DNA of 64,000 nucleotides from Pegea sp. RAD2-039. Lineage: Eukaryota > Chordata > Thaliacea > Salpida > Salpidae. The stretch spans positions 1-64,000 of the forward strand of contig JAQGEQ010000015.1 in assembly GCA_034620365.1 (NCBI GenBank). Reading direction: 5' to 3'. Under the pieces are notes generated by a model. The model was not told the DNA's origin, did no database searches, and saw only the letters and a list, made by a program, of their open reading frames with translations. Both the position numbers and the translations under genes were made by a program. Positions within the stretch are counted from its first letter, which is position 1. The number at the start of each line of letters is the position of its first letter. Shown in pieces: positions 60,628 through 64,000 of this stretch.

Positions 60628-61607
60628 ATGAATTCTATTACTTTGCTGACACTTCTACTGATAATTAAAAATGTAAATTCGATCAAATGCTACAAAGGAA
60701 CTGAAGTGGTGCATTTTGGAAGGAAAAAATCAGATAATATAAAGTCAAATCTGTCAATACTTGAATGTCTTCCCAATCATGTTTGTATGAAAGCCAAAAC
60801 TAAAGTACAGTTCTTCAACACAACAGGTGAACATTATTAAAAGCATTTGAAAGCACAATCTTCTTAGAGTTTAATTATTCATTTTTTTAAGTTTTGACGA
60901 ATTCTTACGATTGCTTAAACTATCACAGTTGTAAGAAGAAGGTACAATGTAGAAAACTAACTAAAAAGCTTTTAAATATCAAAGAAATGATCGAAATGAA
61001 GTAAGTAACTATTTATTGATATTTAATCTGACATTTTCAAAATAATAGTTTTACAAAATTCTGTTAACCTTTATTCATATACATGTAAATAATGATTGAC
61101 TTCTATTCGAAAACAAACTATTTTAATTATTAATTTTTGAGCAAAACTTAAGTTTTATTGAAGCAGAAGCTTTCTTGATAAATCAAGACCACAAAGTTAG
61201 ACTAAAAACACCTGATAAGACTTATCATTTGTTTGTCTATCAATTCTTCAAAAATATTGTACTTAAAGTAAAATTCTAACTGTATTACTGGCATTATAAA
61301 AGTTTTATTTTATTTTAACAGATCATGTGTTACAAAATGCTGTAAAACTGATTTATGTAACAAAAACCTGATGCTCAAAGTACTTTCTGTACCCAAGGTC
61401 AAAAAAACAGCTACTCAATCATCAATCAATCATTTATATGCTAAAGATAAAAAGTATTCTATCTCTCAACAACTTCTCGAAGACAACTGGACTTTGAATA
61501 ATTTATCACAAACTTCAAAAGGGCATAGAAATTCCTCTAACACTATTACGTCAGCTATTTATCTTAAAATTACTACTTTTGTATTTCTTGTATATATTTT
61601 GTCTTAA
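60628..61607 (+). CDS. Ly6/uPAR (LU) three-finger GPI-anchored protein, 3 exons, 197 aa
   Basis: Exons 60628-60826, 60892-61000, 61322-61607, in phase, 594 nt. Signal peptide MNSITLLTLLLIIKNVNS is followed at once by the first LU cysteine (IKCYKG). Further cysteines: ECLPNHVC, YDCLNYHSC, QCRKL, SCVTK, and the family-defining C-terminal CCKTDLCN. The spacing fits one LU domain of about 100 residues. A 60-residue Ser/Thr/Lys linker and a hydrophobic end (ITSAIYLKITTFVFLVYILS) suggest a GPI anchor. LU proteins of this type are extracellular binding modules and many are cell-surface modulators; the specific role is unknown. The start at 60628 lies just after an acceptor-like TTTTTACAG, so a 5'-UTR exon is likely. 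An in-frame extension to 60586 has no ATG. Confidence 0.85.
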
Positions 61608-62122
61608 CTTTATTACTGCAATATTTTGCGTAATATTTTTAATTTTATATTTCTAAATAACGAATTATTTTGTAATTTTGTTGTTTAAAACTTTATAGAA
61701 AAACATTCAACACACTTGAGTGGATTGAATTATTATCATGCAATACTATTTTAGAAAAGTCTTGAATCCACACAAAGTTTTGTAGATAATCTTACAATTT
61801 GTTCTTTGTTTATCGACTAAAACTCACTTCGAGTGAGCGATTATATGCTAAACACCAAAACAGGTGCAGTATTGGGGCAAATTGTTTGCAGAAAATAAAC
61901 TATACTTGTCTAAAGAGTATCTAAAATATTTATGATTAGCTCTTTTTCCAATTTAACTTTGTAAGATTTCACATTCAGATAATATAAACTAGAAAACGCA
62001 TAAATACATATCAACTTTTGAAAAAGATATTCTTTAAATTAACCATAAAACTTTTGGTAAAGTTTTTAAGATTTTTCTAGATTATAAATTCTGAAAGTGA
62101 CGTTTTGAAAAACTTTACTCAT
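61608..62122. other. Intergenic, no gene seen
   Basis: 3' flank of the LU gene and AT-rich sequence without ORFs or repeats. Confidence 0.55.
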
Positions 62123-62192
62123 TTATTTATTTCAATTAATGCAAAGGAGGGTGCCTGAAGAGAGCACCTCCCGCTAACACACATTCTCACAA
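62123..62192 (-). repeat. Hairpin plus poly(A)-signal repeat, copy 2
   Basis: Second copy of the module at 19136-19205; the core 62138-62192 differs at only two of 55 positions. Same strand, same hairpin (GGTGC/GCACC) and same AATAAATAAAT-like tail on the minus strand. Beyond the core some similarity remains (ATTAAGTtAAAaatatAGAAAG against ATTAAGTaTAAAGAAAG). Confidence 0.8.
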
Positions 62193-62341
62193 ATAACATA
62201 TATTAAGTTAAAAATATAGAAAGCAAAAGATGCAACACATGGTAGTCCTCAAAGCATATAACAGTGAACAATTACATAGAATTATAGTAATATTGAAAAA
62301 AGGAAAAAAATCACAGTTTAGAAATGGCAATGTTGGCAATG

Positions 62342-62419
62342 TTATAACGGTTCAACTTCTTCTTGAACAACGCGAGGTGTTCTGACATGACAATGTCTGA
62401 TGACAGCTGGTTTCAAGTA
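62342..62419 (-). CDS. Candidate terminal exon, unidentified
   Basis: An acceptor (CGCACAATTAG) precedes a 26-codon minus-strand frame YLKPAVIRHCHVRTPRVVQE, then EVEPL and TAA. The composition is clearly protein-like and more G/C-rich than the flanks. The hairpin plus poly(A)-signal repeat lies 150 bp downstream on the same strand, where a 3' UTR would end. Upstream exons were not identified up to 63.9 kb, so this could also be the tail of a retroelement ORF. Confidence 0.35.
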   Translation of the reverse strand, partial: YLKPAVIRHCHVRTPRVVQEEVEPL

Positions 62420-63865
62420 CTAATTGTGCGGAATGAGAAAAAAATTGCTCTGATTAACGTACCAGGTGATATGGACTTATTAAGATGTAATGTGTTTCGT
62501 CTGAGTTGGTATAACTTGATGTAAAGACTAATGGAAAAGAAAGCATCCAATTTATGGTCAACTAAATTGTGGATAATTTAAAAAATAAGAATTAAGTCGT
62601 ATTTAATCCATCGAATTTCAAAAGTATGTAAATTTATGAAGCTGAGATGATAGTTATACATATATTATAATATAGATGGACATAAAAAATAGTGTTAAAA
62701 TTAAATGATAAAGATGTAAAATATGGCTGTAGTCAAACTATTGATTTGCTTATTTTTTATAATTAGTTGCTAATAAATTTTAAATTTTATAAACAATATT
62801 TTTTTACCAAAATTACAGAAGTTCAAATACAAAACAATGATTTTTTAAACTAAGCTACTTGAATTTATTCATCTGACACCATTTAAACTTTTGATCAAAA
62901 TTTATTTAAAAATAAGTATTGTAATTTAAGCTTTAAACAGAAATAATCAAATGCTATTAAAATAAATGTATACTTTCATATGGATACTGCAATGACAAGT
63001 TTGCCTAAGGCAACCGTAGCATCAAACAATTATCAAAGTAATCATATGATAAGATGATATTTCAAAAGTGTAACTTCAAAAAATAAAGATTTCTCAATAG
63101 AAAAACATTTCTAAAACTTTCAATTTATTTATACGACAAACTTTTGAAACTCAGCTTATAATTAGGCACTTTTTAAACTTGATAAAAACGTTTTCTTGTA
63201 AATATTAATAGATAGCAGAGTAGAAGCTTGCTACTAATCTTGTTATAAACTAGAATCATAATTTCAAATTAATTACTAATTTTAATTTTTCGCAAACTAA
63301 CTCTTTTTATGATTCAGTTATTGAAAAGAAGCAAGGCGGAAGTACTTATTCAAAAAAACTTACGAAATCTAAAACTTCTTTGTTTAATTAGAATCTTTTT
63401 ATCAGTTCAAATTGAATAAAAAGTAATTGGTAAAAGTTACTAAAAATATATCCCGAAATATTATTTCAATTTTCTTAAATTTTGAATTTTTATACTTTGA
63501 AATATCGATGGTGATTATTCAACTTTTGAAGAAGTTTTCTAGAGAAAACTTTCTTGGACAAAAGCCAAGATTTAGATAATATAAAAATAAAACTAATTTT
63601 AATTAAGGTTTTCTAACCATTTACTTCAGATGCTCATAATAAAAATCAATCAGTTTAACTTTGATTACAACATTTTATGATTCTTTTAATAACATACTGT
63701 GGTAACAAATGTCTAAAAAGGCTTTACAAGGATAAAAAAATACTTCCAAATTCACCTTGACTCATATAAACAAAATTAAATCTGAAAAACAAAATTCCTA
63801 ACTATTAAAGAATTACATTCTTGAAGAAATTTTGACAAATTGTTAATAAATGTGTTTGATTTTAG
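62420..63865. other. AT-rich region ahead of the edge exon
   Basis: No supported gene. May hold earlier small exons of the gene entering at 63866, but none could be fixed by phase or similarity. Confidence 0.45.
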
Positions 63866-64000
63866 TCCAGAGTTGAATAACGAAGATAGATGGAAGCCTT
63901 GGGAAGGTATTTATTCATTGTGCAAAGCAAGCAAGGGTCATGTACCCTTTTGGAAAATATATAATTCGTCTTTTTTTCATGGTTACTATTTTAGATATAT
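63866..64000 (+). CDS. Exon of an androglobin-like gene, cut by the window edge
   Basis: Acceptor TTTGATTTTAG is followed by a frame open to the end of the window, beginning [20 protein letters not shown] and then ASKGHVPF. The W-K-P-W-E-x-I-Y-S-L-C-K-A-x-K-G-H block corresponds, as I recall the family, to the calpain-like N-terminal region of androglobin (ADGB), a large sperm and cilium protein combining calpain-like, globin and IQ parts. The exon probably ends before the window edge, for example at CAT|GTACCC (63948). Only this piece is visible, so the identity is tentative. Confidence 0.5.

Overview
The window is a piece of an animal (metazoan) nuclear chromosome, very AT-rich, with intron-split genes. 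The sequence shows spliced genes with GT..AG introns, several only about 48-60 nt long, and AATAAA poly(A) signals. The best-recognised genes (class II PI3-kinase, Lifeguard/TMBIM, hnRNP A/B, FAIM, KANSL1-like, Ig-domain, Ly6/uPAR) form a metazoan set. I could not place the phylum: compact introns and high AT suggest an invertebrate, but that is inference. I found no prokaryotic features, CRISPR arrays or complete transposons.

The gene models were built by hand by joining exons whose splice sites and phases agree. Their summed coding lengths are all multiples of three.

Layout. 0-9.7 kb: an unidentified zinc-ribbon gene on the minus strand (2696-4542, 8 exons, 334 aa), a broken minus-strand coding remnant near 1.5-1.7 kb, and a GC-richer tRNA-derived-SINE-like island near 7 kb. 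9.7-17.6 kb: a complete class II PI3-kinase (PIK3C2) gene on the minus strand (30 exons, 1593 aa). 17.6-23.2 kb: AT-rich desert, a hairpin-bearing repeat, then a divergent gene pair: a 103-aa basic protein (-) and a 729-aa Ser/Lys/Asp/Glu-rich protein (+), sharing a 237-bp promoter with a perfect TGACGTCA. 23.2-31.4 kb: a degraded copy of the last Lifeguard exon at 25.5 kb, followed by the intact Lifeguard gene (9 exons, 335 aa). 31.4-38.7 kb: mostly noncoding, a candidate Cys-rich gene end, and an hnRNP A/B-type gene on the minus strand (2 RRMs plus Gly/Tyr tail). 38.7-43.8 kb: a tRNA-like sequence and a complete FAIM gene (5 exons, 183 aa). 45.5-52.5 kb: a promoter-like segment with CRE and CACGTG motifs, and a complete KANSL1-like gene (16 exons, 1170 aa). 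54.7-56.9 kb: an Ig-superfamily gene with a GPI-anchor-type tail (minus, 7 exons, 320 aa). 60.6-61.6 kb: a Ly6/uPAR (LU) three-finger protein (3 exons, 197 aa). The right edge carries an exon resembling androglobin.

The genes do not form an operon or pathway. FAIM and Lifeguard are both inhibitors of Fas-mediated death and lie about 10 kb apart, which is notable but may be chance. The most unusual signals are a 55-bp hairpin plus poly(A)-signal module present twice at 53/55 identity on the same strand 43 kb apart, four tiny introns that are multiples of three and stop-free in frame, enrichment of TGACGTCA, and the degraded Lifeguard terminal-exon duplicate.
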